NCBI GenBank assembly: GCA_937927975.1
Contig: CALEZT010000197.1
Coordinates: 17,288-81,287 of the forward strand
DNA length: 64,000 nucleotides
Origin: an uncultured Phycisphaerales bacterium
Lineage (GTDB): Bacteria > Planctomycetota > Phycisphaerae > Sedimentisphaerales > Anaerobacaceae
Reading direction: 5' to 3'
Numbering within the stretch: the first letter of the stretch is position 1; the number at the start of each line of letters is the position of its first letter. This document shows, piece by piece, positions 40,737-50,321 of this stretch. The notes beneath the pieces were generated by a model. That model saw only the letters and a program-made list of their open reading frames with translations, searched no databases and had not been told where the DNA came from. Both the position numbers and the translations under genes were made by a program.

Positions 40737-42335
40737 TCACCCAGGGGTGCGAGCAGCGTTCAAGTGGATTCTGGCTTTCTCCAACTGCGGCAGGAAGTCC
40801 CCTTTGCGGAAATCCGACGTCCACTTGCGGATCGTGATCCAGCCGCCGAAACGAATCAGACGAATCTCCCATCGTCGGTACCATCGGTTCCAGCCGGTCT
40901 TGAGGCGGTGAAGCGAAAACAGAAGGACCGGGAAAGACAGGATGCTGGCTGCGACCAACAACGCGTAGCGGAAACGATAGACGCGGGTCATGATCCGCCG
41001 GCCGGCACGCTGCAGTTCCTCCGCGGTTGCCGGCGCATCGGGCTCGAACAGGGGGAAGTTGCCGTCATAGTACTGCCAACCGACATCCTCCAGCGGATAG
41101 ACCCGGCCCTGCTCCTTGAGTCTACGCCGCAGTTCCGTCCCCGGTAAGGGCACCGGCAGCAACACCTGCACGCTGTCGATTCCGGACTTGCGGATGAATC
41201 GCCGGAATCGCTTCACCCGTTCGGCCACCGGGATGCGGGCCTGCGTGTCCGCAGCAGACGGGTAGCCGAAGATGAACATGCCATGCACCCAGAACCCCTG
41301 TTTGCGAAAAACCTTCACGAGCGAGAGCATTTTCTCGGAGTTGATGTGCTTGTGCATGGCCTTGAGCTCTTCGTCGATCGGGGATTCGAAGCCTATCGCG
41401 ACGTGTCGAATGCCGGCCAGACGCATCGCGGCCAGCAGCTCCGGATCGTTGGCCTTGTCGAGCCGGATCTGCACGGTGATCGAGAATTGCCGGCCGATGG
41501 CCTCCTGGTAATCCCGCAGCATCCGGCACAGCCAGATCGTGTCCTCCCGCTGCTGGCCGAACAGATCGTCGACGACGAAGAACCGGCTTGCGTCGCGGGT
41601 CTCCACCAGAAAGCGGATGTTGTCGAACAGCCGCTGAGCGGATGCGGCTCGCGGCGTGCTCTTGACCGTGCAGAACTCGCAGTGCATCGGACATCCGCGG
41701 ATTCTCTCGACCGGATAGACCCGGATCTTGGCGTAGCGGACCAGCGAGAAGTCGGGGAAGGGGAACTTGTCGAAGTCCGTCAGGGGCTCGCGCTGCGGCG
41801 TGCAGACGACCTGCCCGTCTTGCAGATAGGCGATTCCCTGTATCGCGGCGACAGCGGTCGGCGTCCGAGAGTTGTCGCCGGAGAGGACATGCAAGAGTTC
41901 CTCGATCGTTTCTTCGCCCTCGCCCAGGACGACATAGTCGATGCCGGAGGTCAGGGCTTCCAGGATGTTCTCGCCTGCGAAATGTTGCCCGCCGGCGATG
42001 GTCGTTACGCCCATCCGCTTGTATTGTCTCGCCAGTTCGTACAGTCGGGGGACCGTGCTGGTGAGTCCGCCATAGAAACCCACGACGTCCGCAGGCCGCT
42101 CCCGTTGTATCAATTCATGTTCGGCCCCGTCGGATTCCGACCTCGGACCGTATCGGCCCAGGTTATTCTCGTCGATGACCTCCGCATCCCATCCGGCCAG
42201 CTCGTTGACCGCGGTGGCGACGCGGACCGGCCCCAACGCCGTAGTCCGGCAGGCGATTCGCGAGTAGATGTTGAACGCGGGAAACGCCGGAACCACGATT
42301 CGCAACCTTCGTCTCTTTCGGATTGAAGTAGCCAT
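40737..42335 (-). CDS. B12-binding radical SAM protein with C-terminal membrane segment
   Basis: A 532-residue protein. Residues about 10-165 form a B12-binding Rossmann-like domain (VVPAFPAFNIYSRI, DVVGFYGGLTSTVPRLYELA, TTIAGGQHFAGEN). The radical SAM motif is GCPMHCEFC (C215, C219, C222) with FFVVDDLFG and VAIGFESP. Near residues 445-470 is a hydrophobic segment (FRYALLVAASILSFPVLLFSL), so it may be membrane-anchored. Members act in methylations and ring or lipid modifications; the substrate is unknown. ATG 42335 is preferred; a nearby ATG at 42344 is almost adjacent to GGGAG. It is divergent from RNase R. Confidence 0.82.
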   Translation of the reverse strand: MATSIRKRRRLRIVVPAFPAFNIYSRIACRTTALGPVRVATAVNELAGWDAEVIDENNLGRYGPRSESDGAEHELIQRERPADVVGFYGGLTSTVPRLYELARQYKRMGVTTIAGGQHFAGENILEALTSGIDYVVLGEGEETIEELLHVLSGDNSRTPTAVAAIQGIAYLQDGQVVCTPQREPLTDFDKFPFPDFSLVRYAKIRVYPVERIRGCPMHCEFCTVKSTPRAASAQRLFDNIRFLVETRDASRFFVVDDLFGQQREDTIWLCRMLRDYQEAIGRQFSITVQIRLDKANDPELLAAMRLAGIRHVAIGFESPIDEELKAMHKHINSEKMLSLVKVFRKQGFWVHGMFIFGYPSAADTQARIPVAERVKRFRRFIRKSGIDSVQVLLPVPLPGTELRRRLKEQGRVYPLEDVGWQYYDGNFPLFEPDAPATAEELQRAGRRIMTRVYRFRYALLVAASILSFPVLLFSLHRLKTGWNRWYRRWEIRLIRFGGWITIRKWTSDFRKGDFLPQLEKARIHLNAARTPG

Positions 42336-42405
42336 GTCCGACATACTCCCACAGTCCGCATCGGGTTTCAATCGTGAAGTTGCCTGCAACTGTGGTATTT
42401 GTGTC

Positions 42406-42434
42406 TTACCGTCGATTGGACCTCATGTTATGAT
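42406..42434 (+). promoter_or_regulatory. Possible RNase R promoter
   Basis: TTACCG (42406-42411), a 17-nt spacer and TATGAT (42429-42434). The ATG at 42441 follows the -10 box by only 6 nt and has no Shine-Dalgarno sequence, so a leaderless transcript is predicted. The -35 box is weak. Confidence 0.4.
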
Positions 42435-42440
42435 GAAACG

Positions 42441-44642
42441 ATGCGCGAAGTCATCAAGAGCCACATACTTCATTTGCTGCAAAAGGACAGCGCCCCCCGA
42501 AAGCTCGTCCACCTGGAGCAGGAACTCGGCGTTGGTGGTGAACTCAAGGCGGCTTTTCGCGAGGCTGTGGATGCCCTCGCTGCAGAGGGGCGCATCATTG
42601 TGGGCCCGGGCAACGTGGTCAGATTGCCTGCGGCGTCCAACGAGATCACCGGGCTCTTCAAGGCCAATCCCCGCGGCTATGGCTTCATTACGCCCGAGCA
42701 GTCGGACATGGAGGGCGATCTGTTTATCCCGGCCAACGCCACCGGCAACGCCATGACCGGCGACCGCGTCGTCGCCAGGATCAAGCGGCAGAAAGACCTG
42801 GATCGTTTCACCGGCGAGATCGTGCGAATTCTGGATCGAGCCCACAAAAAGACCGTCGGAACGCTTCGCCAGGAGCCCACCGGCTGGCTGGTCCAGCCCG
42901 ACGGCGGAGACTTCCTCCGCCCGATCCAGATCGAGGGCATCAACGCCCGCGCAATGCGGCACGGAGACAAGGTCTCCGTCGATATCCGCGTTTATCCGAC
43001 TCGCTCGCAGCCGGCTCGCGGCATCATCACCGAAATTCTCGGTCGGCCGGGCCGGTTCGACACGGAGATCTCGGCTGTGATCCATCGCCATGGCCTGCCC
43101 GACGCGTTCGACTCCTCCAGCCTGGTCGAGGCCAGCAACGCCAAGTCCAACTTCAATCCGCACGACACGCGGGGCCGCAAGGACCTCGCCGGCACGCTGA
43201 TCATCACGATCGATCCGCCGGATGCGAAGGATTTCGACGACGCCGTGAGCCTCACTCGCGACGCCGACGGAAACTGGGTGCTCGGCGTGCACATCGCGGA
43301 CGTGAGTCACTTCGTTCCGGAAGGCTCCGCCTTGGATCGGGCCGCGCGCCTGCGAGGCAACAGCGTCTACCTGCCGGGCCAGGTGCTTCCCATGCTGCCG
43401 GAGATGCTCAGCAACGGCATCTGCTCCCTCCAGCCCGCTCAGCGCCGCTACACCAAGAGCGTCTTTCTGACCTACAACAAGGACGCCCAGGTGATGGATG
43501 CCCGATTCGCCAACACGATCATCAAGTCGAAGGCCCGCCTGAGCTACCAGCAGGCCGATCGGGCGCTCAAGGGCGATGCAGACGGTCTGCCGCGAGACGT
43601 GGTGGCTCTCCTGCACGACATGGAGACTCTCGCACGCAGCATCGAAGAGCGAAGGCGACAAGCGGGCATGCTGCAACTGCAAACGTTCGCCCATGAGCTC
43701 GTGATGGATGAAGGCGGTCAGGTGGTCGGCCTTCAGCCGGAGGACACGAGCTATCCGCACACGATCATCGAGATGTTCATGGTCGAGGCCAATGTCGCGG
43801 TTGCGACGCTGCTGGATCGCTACTGCATCCCGTTCATGCGGCGAATCCACCCCGAGCCCGACGCCAACGCCCTGTACCGGCTCTCTCAGACGCTTCGGCT
43901 CCTGGGCGTCACGCTCTCGCGCAAACCGCAGCGTTCGGACATTCAATCCCTGCTGGACGGAATCCGCGACAGGAAGATCGCGCTTCCGGTGAATATTCTG
44001 GTCTTGCGGAGCCTGGAAAAAGCGACGTACTCTCCCGCCAGCGTCGGCCACTATGCCCTGGCCGCTTCGAAGTACTGCCATTTCACCAGTCCGATTCGAC
44101 GGTATGCGGACCTGCTGGTCCATCGGGCCCTGCAGGAGTATCTCACCGGCAATCTGGAGCGGGCGCGTCGGTTGTACGCCTACCCCGACCTGGCGGAGAT
44201 CGGCGAGCACATCTCCGAGACCGAGCGGGCGGCGGATGAGGCCGAGCAGGAGCTTAAGACCACGCTGATCCTGCATCTGATGCACAATCGAATCGGTGGC
44301 GAGATGGAAGGGATCGTCGTGAGCCTGACCGGGTTCGGAGCCGCGGTTCACCTGCCGGAATACGGTGTGGAAGGGGTCGTGCCGCGCGAGGCCCTCGGGC
44401 CGGACCAGTGGCACTTCGACGAGCAGAACCAGTGTCTTCTGGGCCGTCACACCGGGGCCATCCTGCGACTAGGCCAGACCATGCGTGTGCGAATCGTCGA
44501 TATTCACCCCGCTGGCGGGCAACTCGACCTGGCGCCGGCCGTCGGGCTCGTGATCAAGGCGCCCGAGCTGCCCAGGCAGCAAACGCCCGGCCGCAACGCG
44601 TCCAGGAAACGCCGGCGAAACCAGAAGAAGCGAACAGGCTGA
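42441..44642 (+). CDS. rnr: Ribonuclease R (3'-5' exoribonuclease)
   Basis: A 733-residue RNB-family exoribonuclease that degrades structured RNA. Domain order: N-terminal winged-helix-like segment, cold-shock domains (GLFKANPRGYGFITPE, DLFIPANATGNAMTGDRVVAR), RNB catalytic domain and C-terminal S1 domain followed by a basic tail (RNASRKRRRNQKKRTG). The catalytic Mg-binding Asp set is in IDPPDAKDFDDAVS (D257, D260, D263, D265, D266). RNB motifs HIADVSHFV, MLPEMLSNGICSLQP and the HFTSPIRRYADLLVHR signature are present. Slightly shorter than E. coli RNase R. The ferredoxin gene starts 19 nt downstream. Confidence 0.95.
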   Translation: MREVIKSHILHLLQKDSAPRKLVHLEQELGVGGELKAAFREAVDALAAEGRIIVGPGNVVRLPAASNEITGLFKANPRGYGFITPEQSDMEGDLFIPANATGNAMTGDRVVARIKRQKDLDRFTGEIVRILDRAHKKTVGTLRQEPTGWLVQPDGGDFLRPIQIEGINARAMRHGDKVSVDIRVYPTRSQPARGIITEILGRPGRFDTEISAVIHRHGLPDAFDSSSLVEASNAKSNFNPHDTRGRKDLAGTLIITIDPPDAKDFDDAVSLTRDADGNWVLGVHIADVSHFVPEGSALDRAARLRGNSVYLPGQVLPMLPEMLSNGICSLQPAQRRYTKSVFLTYNKDAQVMDARFANTIIKSKARLSYQQADRALKGDADGLPRDVVALLHDMETLARSIEERRRQAGMLQLQTFAHELVMDEGGQVVGLQPEDTSYPHTIIEMFMVEANVAVATLLDRYCIPFMRRIHPEPDANALYRLSQTLRLLGVTLSRKPQRSDIQSLLDGIRDRKIALPVNILVLRSLEKATYSPASVGHYALAASKYCHFTSPIRRYADLLVHRALQEYLTGNLERARRLYAYPDLAEIGEHISETERAADEAEQELKTTLILHLMHNRIGGEMEGIVVSLTGFGAAVHLPEYGVEGVVPREALGPDQWHFDEQNQCLLGRHTGAILRLGQTMRVRIVDIHPAGGQLDLAPAVGLVIKAPELPRQQTPGRNASRKRRRNQKKRTG

Positions 44643-44661
44643 CGAGAAACGGGAGGAACCC

Positions 44662-44988
44662 ATGGAGAAGGAAGAATCGATGCCATCGCCAGATGTCACG
44701 CCGTACAAGTGCCACGTCTTCGTCTGCGTCAACGATCGCGGCGGAACGCGGAAATCCTGTGCCGACGGCAACAGCAAAGAAACTGCGGTCCGGCTGAAAG
44801 CAGCCGCCAAGGCCCGCAACTTCCCGCCGGGCGAGGTCCGGGTCTCGCAGAGCCTGTGCCTGGGGTTGTGCGAGTTCGGCCCGAACGTGGTCCTCTATCC
44901 GCAGCGGATCTGGTTCAAGGCGGTCACCGCGGACGACATCGACCGCATTCTGGACACAGTCGAGAAGGTCCTCAAACAACAACCCTGA
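44662..44988 (+). CDS. Thioredoxin-like 2Fe-2S ferredoxin
   Basis: A 108-residue protein of the thioredoxin-fold [2Fe-2S] ferredoxin family. Cluster ligands are likely the cysteines in KCHVFVCVNDR, KSCADGN and SQSLCLGLCEFGPNVVLYP, which match the family arrangement of paired Cys near each end. It is a small soluble electron carrier; its partner is unknown. GGGAGGA lies 5 nt upstream of ATG 44662 and the gene follows RNase R by 19 nt. A later ATG (44680) is possible but less well spaced. Confidence 0.88.
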   Translation: MEKEESMPSPDVTPYKCHVFVCVNDRGGTRKSCADGNSKETAVRLKAAAKARNFPPGEVRVSQSLCLGLCEFGPNVVLYPQRIWFKAVTADDIDRILDTVEKVLKQQP

Positions 44989-45002
44989 GGCAATCTCTCT
45001 TA

Positions 45003-48000
45003 CTATTTCGCCACGCCGGGGGAGGGGACGGCCGCCTGCCAGTTGGCGGGGTCGTTCCCATCGGCTCGCGGATCGATGCGACTTAGAGCCATGCCTTTGC
45101 CGTCCGCCTTCGTCGGCCAGGAATCGACGCCGGAGGCGAAGTTCTCGGGATGCGAACCGTCGCTGTACGTGACGCGATCGGCGGCGATCCACTGCCGTTT
45201 GCCGTCGAAGCCTTCGTCGCCCGGGCTGCTGATCTGGATCGTATCGCCGCTGTTGGCGAGTCGGCCGTCATCCCATTCGAAGATCTGAACTCCATCGGGG
45301 ACGCTGAGGACGGCGTTGAACGCCCCCAGGTCTCTTACGAGCAGGATGCATTCACCCGGCGCCACGGTCACCGGCGGATCGGACGGGAACAACACGTCGA
45401 TCCCGGGGTCCGCCGGATTGTCGGTGAATCGCCACGCGACACCGCGAATGGCGTCGTACAGCGTCAGAGGCGAGTCGCCCACGTTGAGCAGCTCCACGTA
45501 CTCGGCGTCCGGCGCCTTGTCGGGGTTGTACATGATCTCGTTGATCTTGAGGTTCTCGGGTTTGGGCCCGATCGTGAAGACCGCCTGCGCCAGCCCGCTC
45601 CAGGGACTGTAGGGATTACTCGCGACCAGCACGCGGGCCTTGATCTGCGTGCTCTCGGTGACCGCAAAGGGACCGGTGTACAGGCGGGCGGCGTTGGACA
45701 TCTGATTGCCGCCGGGCAACGAGGCCATCGCTGCCTCCAACTCGACCGAGAGCAGGAAATCGGAGCTGTTGACAGGGGAATTCATCGCCTGAATCGCCAG
45801 CAGATTCTGGCCCTGCCAGAGCAAGCCGGCATACGCGGTGACGTTGAACTCCTCAAAAGTCGTAGCTTCGAAATCCGCATGGGTGCTGTACGCGGTCGAA
45901 TTCCAAGTCGGTTCGCCGGAGAACAGCGCGCGTCCGATCTCGACGCCGTTCAGATACGCTACGAAGCCATCATCATATCGCACTTTCAGAGTCAGCTTGC
46001 CCAAAGTGGTCAGATCGCGGGAGACCACAAATGGGACGCGAATGAGACAGCTTGCGTTGCGATTGTACATCTGATCGCCGACGTCAATGCCGAAATAGTT
46101 CTGGTAGCCGCTGTCGCGTTCATACCCGACGCCGCCGGCGCCGCTGATCCAGCTTGAATCATCGAAGCGCAGGTCGCTTTTCCATGCGTCGGAGATCGGA
46201 CCGGTCGGAACGAGCACGCGTTTGGCCGCGTTCTCAGTCACCAGCGTAACCGTCTCGATCGTGCCCGGCGTCACTCCCGCCGGACGCGGGTCCGAGCCGT
46301 CGAGCGTGTAATACAGCGTGCCAACGGCGCGGGGATTGGTCAGAGTCACCGTTACGCCGGCCTCGGTGTGGCTTCCAGTCGGGAGGATCTGCGGCGGGGC
46401 GACGAACTGGTTGTCGATCCACGTGCTGCGGGTCTGGAGCCATTGCTTCAGTTGGTTGATCTCGCCCTGGAAGCCGCCGTAACGTGGGCCGGCGCTGGTC
46501 CACTTGGCGTAGTTGCGGACCTGGGCTTCGCGGATCTCGTCGGCCATGCCGTCGATCGTGGCGTTCAGGCCCGCGGTGCTGAACGGACCCTGTCGCAGCA
46601 CGAACCAGCGGTCGATGTACTTCTGCCAGAAGTTCGAGTCTTCGAAGAGCCGGTTCCACCAGACGTATTTGTGATAGTCGGTGGCGTCCCCGGTCCCACG
46701 CCAGCTCTGCGGATTGTCATCCCGTCCGTCGGTGGAGTTGAGCGACCGGTCGAAGTCCCACAGAGGGCCCATTTCCAGCTTGCCCTCTCGGTTCTTGTGG
46801 AAGTGCGTGCTCAGGCGCAGGGCGTCGACGTTCATCGCCAGCATGTTCAGCAGGTTGTGGTCGATCCAGGACGCCACGTCGATGTACTTGGCGTAACCGG
46901 TCGCGGGGTCGGAGAAATTCGACCCGTACAGAGCCGTCTCGAAGTTGTCCAGATACCCGCGAATCCATGCGGACTGCGCAGCCGTGATCTCCGATTCCTT
47001 GGGGTCCACGTAGCACAGTGTTCCATCTCCGTAGGTGGGATTGCCCCGCGCCGTGCGGAAGCCTCTGTCGCCGTCGTCGGGGCGATCGATCTTCAGCATG
47101 TACCCGCCGGAGATCCTGGGTTCGGTGCTGTCCCAGGGTTCGAGCTTCTCGATATCCAAGCGGTCGTCGCCCCGTTTGATCTTCTCCATGAAGATGTAGA
47201 GGCCGACGTAGTCGCCGGCGGAGACGATGTCGTCGTTGGTGTTCAGGTAGACCTCGACGAATCGGGTCCGCACGGAGTAGCGGCCGATTTGATTGCTCAG
47301 AGCGTGCATGAAGGCGTTGTTGATGAGCGCCCGATCGAAGCTGAACGGGGCGTACAGAATCCAGTCCGATTCGCCAGGCAGGCCAAAGATCGAGACCTTG
47401 CGGTCCAGGTTGTTTTCGTCCCACACCTCGAACCCATACGAGCCTTTGGCGGCTCCCAGAGTGCTGCGTCCCCGTCGCTTCATTCCGCCTCGACCCGCGT
47501 AGTCGGGTTGGTCGGTGATTCTGGCCCGCCCGTCGGCGCCTCGGTCGATGAACGCAGAGCGGACCAAGCGATACGTGGTATTCACGCTCTGGCGTCCCGT
47601 GTCGATGATCACCAGAGGCAGGTCGGAACTGAAGTTCAGAACGTCGTTGGCCAGGGCGATGTACGTCCGGCTCACCACCTCGCTGGGCATCCTTCCGGGT
47701 TCGTAGGCACGGGCCAGGATTTCGCGAGTCCCGGAGATCGGAATCGGGGCTGTGTACTTGAGCGAAGCCGTCGTGGGCGTCTGGCCGTCCAGAGTGTAGC
47801 GGATCTCGGCCGTCGGGCTGGGCGAGGCCAGTTCGAGGAAGAAGGAGCCTGAGTAGGTTCCACTGTCCTTGGAGAAGGCAGGCAGCTCGGAGATTGCGGT
47901 GAATCCTGGAATATTGATCAAATTCGGGGTCGCCACGATGAAGTACTGCGGCTGATTCCCGAAGATGCCGTACGAGAGATCGAATCGTTGGGGCGGGTAG

Positions 48001-48983
48001 CCGACTCCGTCGGCACGCGAGCCATACTCGTGCACGACCTCCCCATCGGGCGAAACCAGCGCCAGATACTCGCCCTCGCTGGAGAGAGAGAAGTTCGTGT
48101 GATAGGCGCCCGCGGTGTCCTTGTAGGGCCAGTTCTCCGGATGGTCCTCTTGCTGGATTCCGGAGGCATAGACCACAAAGAAGGCGCCGGACGCGAGCTG
48201 GACCTCGGGCAGGGTCCATTTCGCCAGATCGCATGGATCGTCCGTCAGGCGCCAGCCGGCAAGATTGACCGTCGTGGTCCCGCGATTCTGGAGCTCGATC
48301 CAGTCGGGATAGACCGTCTTACCCTGGACGATCGTGGGCTGCTCGGCTTCGTTGATCGCTTTGAACTCGCTGATGATGAGAGAACCGCCTTCGACCGGCT
48401 CATTCCCGCTCCCTGGCTCCGGCGCAGGGGGCACGACCCCGGCTGGAAGGCCCACGAACTCCACCTCGGCAATCTGCATGCTGTTGGCCCCGGCGGGATT
48501 GCGGACCTTCGTGAAGAGGAGTTGATAGTGGGCGTACGCGACCGTGTTGGCGAACGTGATCGGAGTCGCGTTCTTCGTGAACCGCGGCCAGGCGGTGGCC
48601 TGTGCGAAATCCACGATGTCTCCGCTGGCGATCAGCGTGTACGGGCCGTCGATGCTCACGTTCGAGCCGGAAAGCTCGAAGGCGATCGGGTCCCGCTCCG
48701 GCGCATCGTTGGCGGTGGTGAAGACCAGTTCGGTGACGATCGTCGCGCCTGCCAGGGGAGTCACCTGAAAGCCTGTGGGCTGGCTCTCCCCTTTGAAGTG
48801 GAGGAACTTGGTGTTGACGTTGTCGTCGATCGCCAGGTTGGGCGATTCGTTGGCGGGCCAGTCGTTATCGTTGGGTACGCCGCGGATGAAACTGTTCGGG
48901 GTGGTGATGTCCGCCTGCGTCGCAACCTGCGCCGACAGGAGAACCATGGTCAACAGAAGCGAGCTTCGGTGATTATTGAACAC
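45003..48983 (-). CDS. Large secreted CotH/lamin-tail multidomain protein
   Basis: A 1326-residue exported protein. GTG at 48983 is chosen because AGGAGG lies 9 nt upstream and it starts a signal peptide (VFNNHRSSLLLTMVLLSAQVATQA). Domain order: an N-terminal discoidin-like beta-sandwich, a lamin-tail domain (GGSLIISEFKAINEAEQPTI), a chitobiase-type C-terminal repeat (RYTLDGQTPTTASLKYTAPI), a CotH kinase-like domain (GRGGMKRRGRSTLGAAKGSY, MGPLWDFDRSLNS), a second chitobiase-type repeat (LYYTLDGSDPRPAG), a sandwich domain (VRYDDGFVAYLNGVEIGRAL) and a C-terminal lamin-tail (LKINEIMYNPDKAPDAEYVELL). It is a surface protein, longer than the relative at 4798-7770. Kinase substrates are unknown. 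Confidence 0.85.
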   Translation of the reverse strand: MFNNHRSSLLLTMVLLSAQVATQADITTPNSFIRGVPNDNDWPANESPNLAIDDNVNTKFLHFKGESQPTGFQVTPLAGATIVTELVFTTANDAPERDPIAFELSGSNVSIDGPYTLIASGDIVDFAQATAWPRFTKNATPITFANTVAYAHYQLLFTKVRNPAGANSMQIAEVEFVGLPAGVVPPAPEPGSGNEPVEGGSLIISEFKAINEAEQPTIVQGKTVYPDWIELQNRGTTTVNLAGWRLTDDPCDLAKWTLPEVQLASGAFFVVYASGIQQEDHPENWPYKDTAGAYHTNFSLSSEGEYLALVSPDGEVVHEYGSRADGVGYPPQRFDLSYGIFGNQPQYFIVATPNLINIPGFTAISELPAFSKDSGTYSGSFFLELASPSPTAEIRYTLDGQTPTTASLKYTAPIPISGTREILARAYEPGRMPSEVVSRTYIALANDVLNFSSDLPLVIIDTGRQSVNTTYRLVRSAFIDRGADGRARITDQPDYAGRGGMKRRGRSTLGAAKGSYGFEVWDENNLDRKVSIFGLPGESDWILYAPFSFDRALINNAFMHALSNQIGRYSVRTRFVEVYLNTNDDIVSAGDYVGLYIFMEKIKRGDDRLDIEKLEPWDSTEPRISGGYMLKIDRPDDGDRGFRTARGNPTYGDGTLCYVDPKESEITAAQSAWIRGYLDNFETALYGSNFSDPATGYAKYIDVASWIDHNLLNMLAMNVDALRLSTHFHKNREGKLEMGPLWDFDRSLNSTDGRDDNPQSWRGTGDATDYHKYVWWNRLFEDSNFWQKYIDRWFVLRQGPFSTAGLNATIDGMADEIREAQVRNYAKWTSAGPRYGGFQGEINQLKQWLQTRSTWIDNQFVAPPQILPTGSHTEAGVTVTLTNPRAVGTLYYTLDGSDPRPAGVTPGTIETVTLVTENAAKRVLVPTGPISDAWKSDLRFDDSSWISGAGGVGYERDSGYQNYFGIDVGDQMYNRNASCLIRVPFVVSRDLTTLGKLTLKVRYDDGFVAYLNGVEIGRALFSGEPTWNSTAYSTHADFEATTFEEFNVTAYAGLLWQGQNLLAIQAMNSPVNSSDFLLSVELEAAMASLPGGNQMSNAARLYTGPFAVTESTQIKARVLVASNPYSPWSGLAQAVFTIGPKPENLKINEIMYNPDKAPDAEYVELLNVGDSPLTLYDAIRGVAWRFTDNPADPGIDVLFPSDPPVTVAPGECILLVRDLGAFNAVLSVPDGVQIFEWDDGRLANSGDTIQISSPGDEGFDGKRQWIAADRVTYSDGSHPENFASGVDSWPTKADGKGMALSRIDPRADGNDPANWQAAVPSPGVAK

Positions 48984-49190
48984 GAGCCATATCCTCCTCT
49001 GGGCGGGTCGATCGCTCCGCCGGGCCGAAAAACTGGATTCTATTATAGCCGTTGGGACCCGTCGGGTCAATGTGAACCCGCTCAAGCTTGAACATCCGGG
49101 TGGTTCCCTATACTATGACGCACAGCATTGCGGTATTGTTGCGTCTTCAGGATCGATAATATGTGGGCTATTCTCGGGGAGGTTTCGGGT

Positions 49191-50315
49191 ATGATTTCCA
49201 ATGTCCTGGTCGGCACTGCGTTTTCGCTGGTGGTTCTTTCGACGGCTTCGGCCGATTCCCTGCGGGTTTACATCGGGACCTACACCGGGAGCGGGGCGAA
49301 CGCCAGCAAGGGGATCTATCGCAGCACGCTCGATCTCCAGACCGGGACGCTCTCGATCCCGGTCCTCGCGGCCGAGGCCCGCAATCCGTCGTTCGTCGAG
49401 ATTCATCCCAGCGGCAAATTCCTGTACGCCGTCAGCGAGGCCGGCGGCGGGGGACGCGTCTTTGCATACGCCATCGACAAAGCCACAGGGGATCTGACGC
49501 TCCTGAACGACGCCTCCACAGGCGGGGCCGGGCCCTGCCACGTCAACGTCGATCACGCGGGCAGGTACGTGCTCGTCGCCAACTACGGCAGCGGCAGCGC
49601 GTCGGTGATTCCGATCGGCGCCGACGGCAAGCTCGCAGAGCCGAGCGGATTCGTCCAGCACGAGGGCTCCAGCGTGAATCCCTCGCGGCAGAAAGAGCCG
49701 CATGCCCATTCGGTCAACCTGAGCCCGGACGACCGCTTCGTGTTCGTGGCCGACCTGGGCATCGACAAGATCATGATCTACAAGCTCGACGTCCAGACCG
49801 GCAAGATCGTCGCCAACGATCCTCCGTTCGCGCAGACCAAGCCCGGCGCCGGGCCGCGACACTTCGCTTTTCATCCCGACGGCAAACACGCCTACGTGAT
49901 CAACGAGCTCGACGGCACGATTGTCGCCTTCGCCTACGACGCAGCCGCCGGGGCCCTGAGAGAGATCCAAACGGTGCCGACGCTGCCCAAGGAATACACA
50001 GGCGGCAGTTGGTGCGCCGAGGTCCGCGTGCATCCCAGCGGCAAGTTCCTCTACGGCTCCAATCGCGGACACAACAGCATCGTGGTCTATCGCATCGATC
50101 CGGCCACCGGGACGCTCACGTTCGTCGAGCACGAGACCGACGGGATCAAGACACCGCGGAACTTCAACATCGACCCGACGGGCCGATTCTGCCTTGTGGC
50201 CAACCAGGACGGCGACAGCGTGGTCGTTTTCCGGATCGATCCCGCGACCGGTTCGCTGGAGTCGACCGGGCAGAAGATCGCAGTCTCGAAGCCGGTCTGC
50301 ATCCGCTTCCTGTGA
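49191..50315 (+). CDS. Secreted lactonase of the YbhE/6-phosphogluconolactonase family
   Basis: A 374-residue seven-bladed beta-propeller of the lactonase family, which hydrolyses sugar lactones such as 6-phosphogluconolactone or related aldonolactones. ATG 49191 is preceded by GGGGAGG at 8 nt and gives a signal peptide (MISNVLVGTAFSLVVLSTASA). Repeats such as RNPSFVEIHPSGKFLYAVSE, PCHVNVDHAGRYVLVANYG and RNFNIDPTGRFCLVANQDG mark the blades. HSVNLSPDDRFVFVADLG and PRHFAFHPDGKHAYVINEL carry the family's conserved residues. Export suggests action on extracellular sugar lactones rather than the pentose-phosphate pathway. Confidence 0.87.
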   Translation: MISNVLVGTAFSLVVLSTASADSLRVYIGTYTGSGANASKGIYRSTLDLQTGTLSIPVLAAEARNPSFVEIHPSGKFLYAVSEAGGGGRVFAYAIDKATGDLTLLNDASTGGAGPCHVNVDHAGRYVLVANYGSGSASVIPIGADGKLAEPSGFVQHEGSSVNPSRQKEPHAHSVNLSPDDRFVFVADLGIDKIMIYKLDVQTGKIVANDPPFAQTKPGAGPRHFAFHPDGKHAYVINELDGTIVAFAYDAAAGALREIQTVPTLPKEYTGGSWCAEVRVHPSGKFLYGSNRGHNSIVVYRIDPATGTLTFVEHETDGIKTPRNFNIDPTGRFCLVANQDGDSVVVFRIDPATGSLESTGQKIAVSKPVCIRFL

Positions 50316-50321
50316 ACGCTC

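Noticed and set aside
42423..44450. Long antisense frame over RNase R
   Set aside because: RNase R has full catalytic motifs on the other strand; the antisense frame is compositional.
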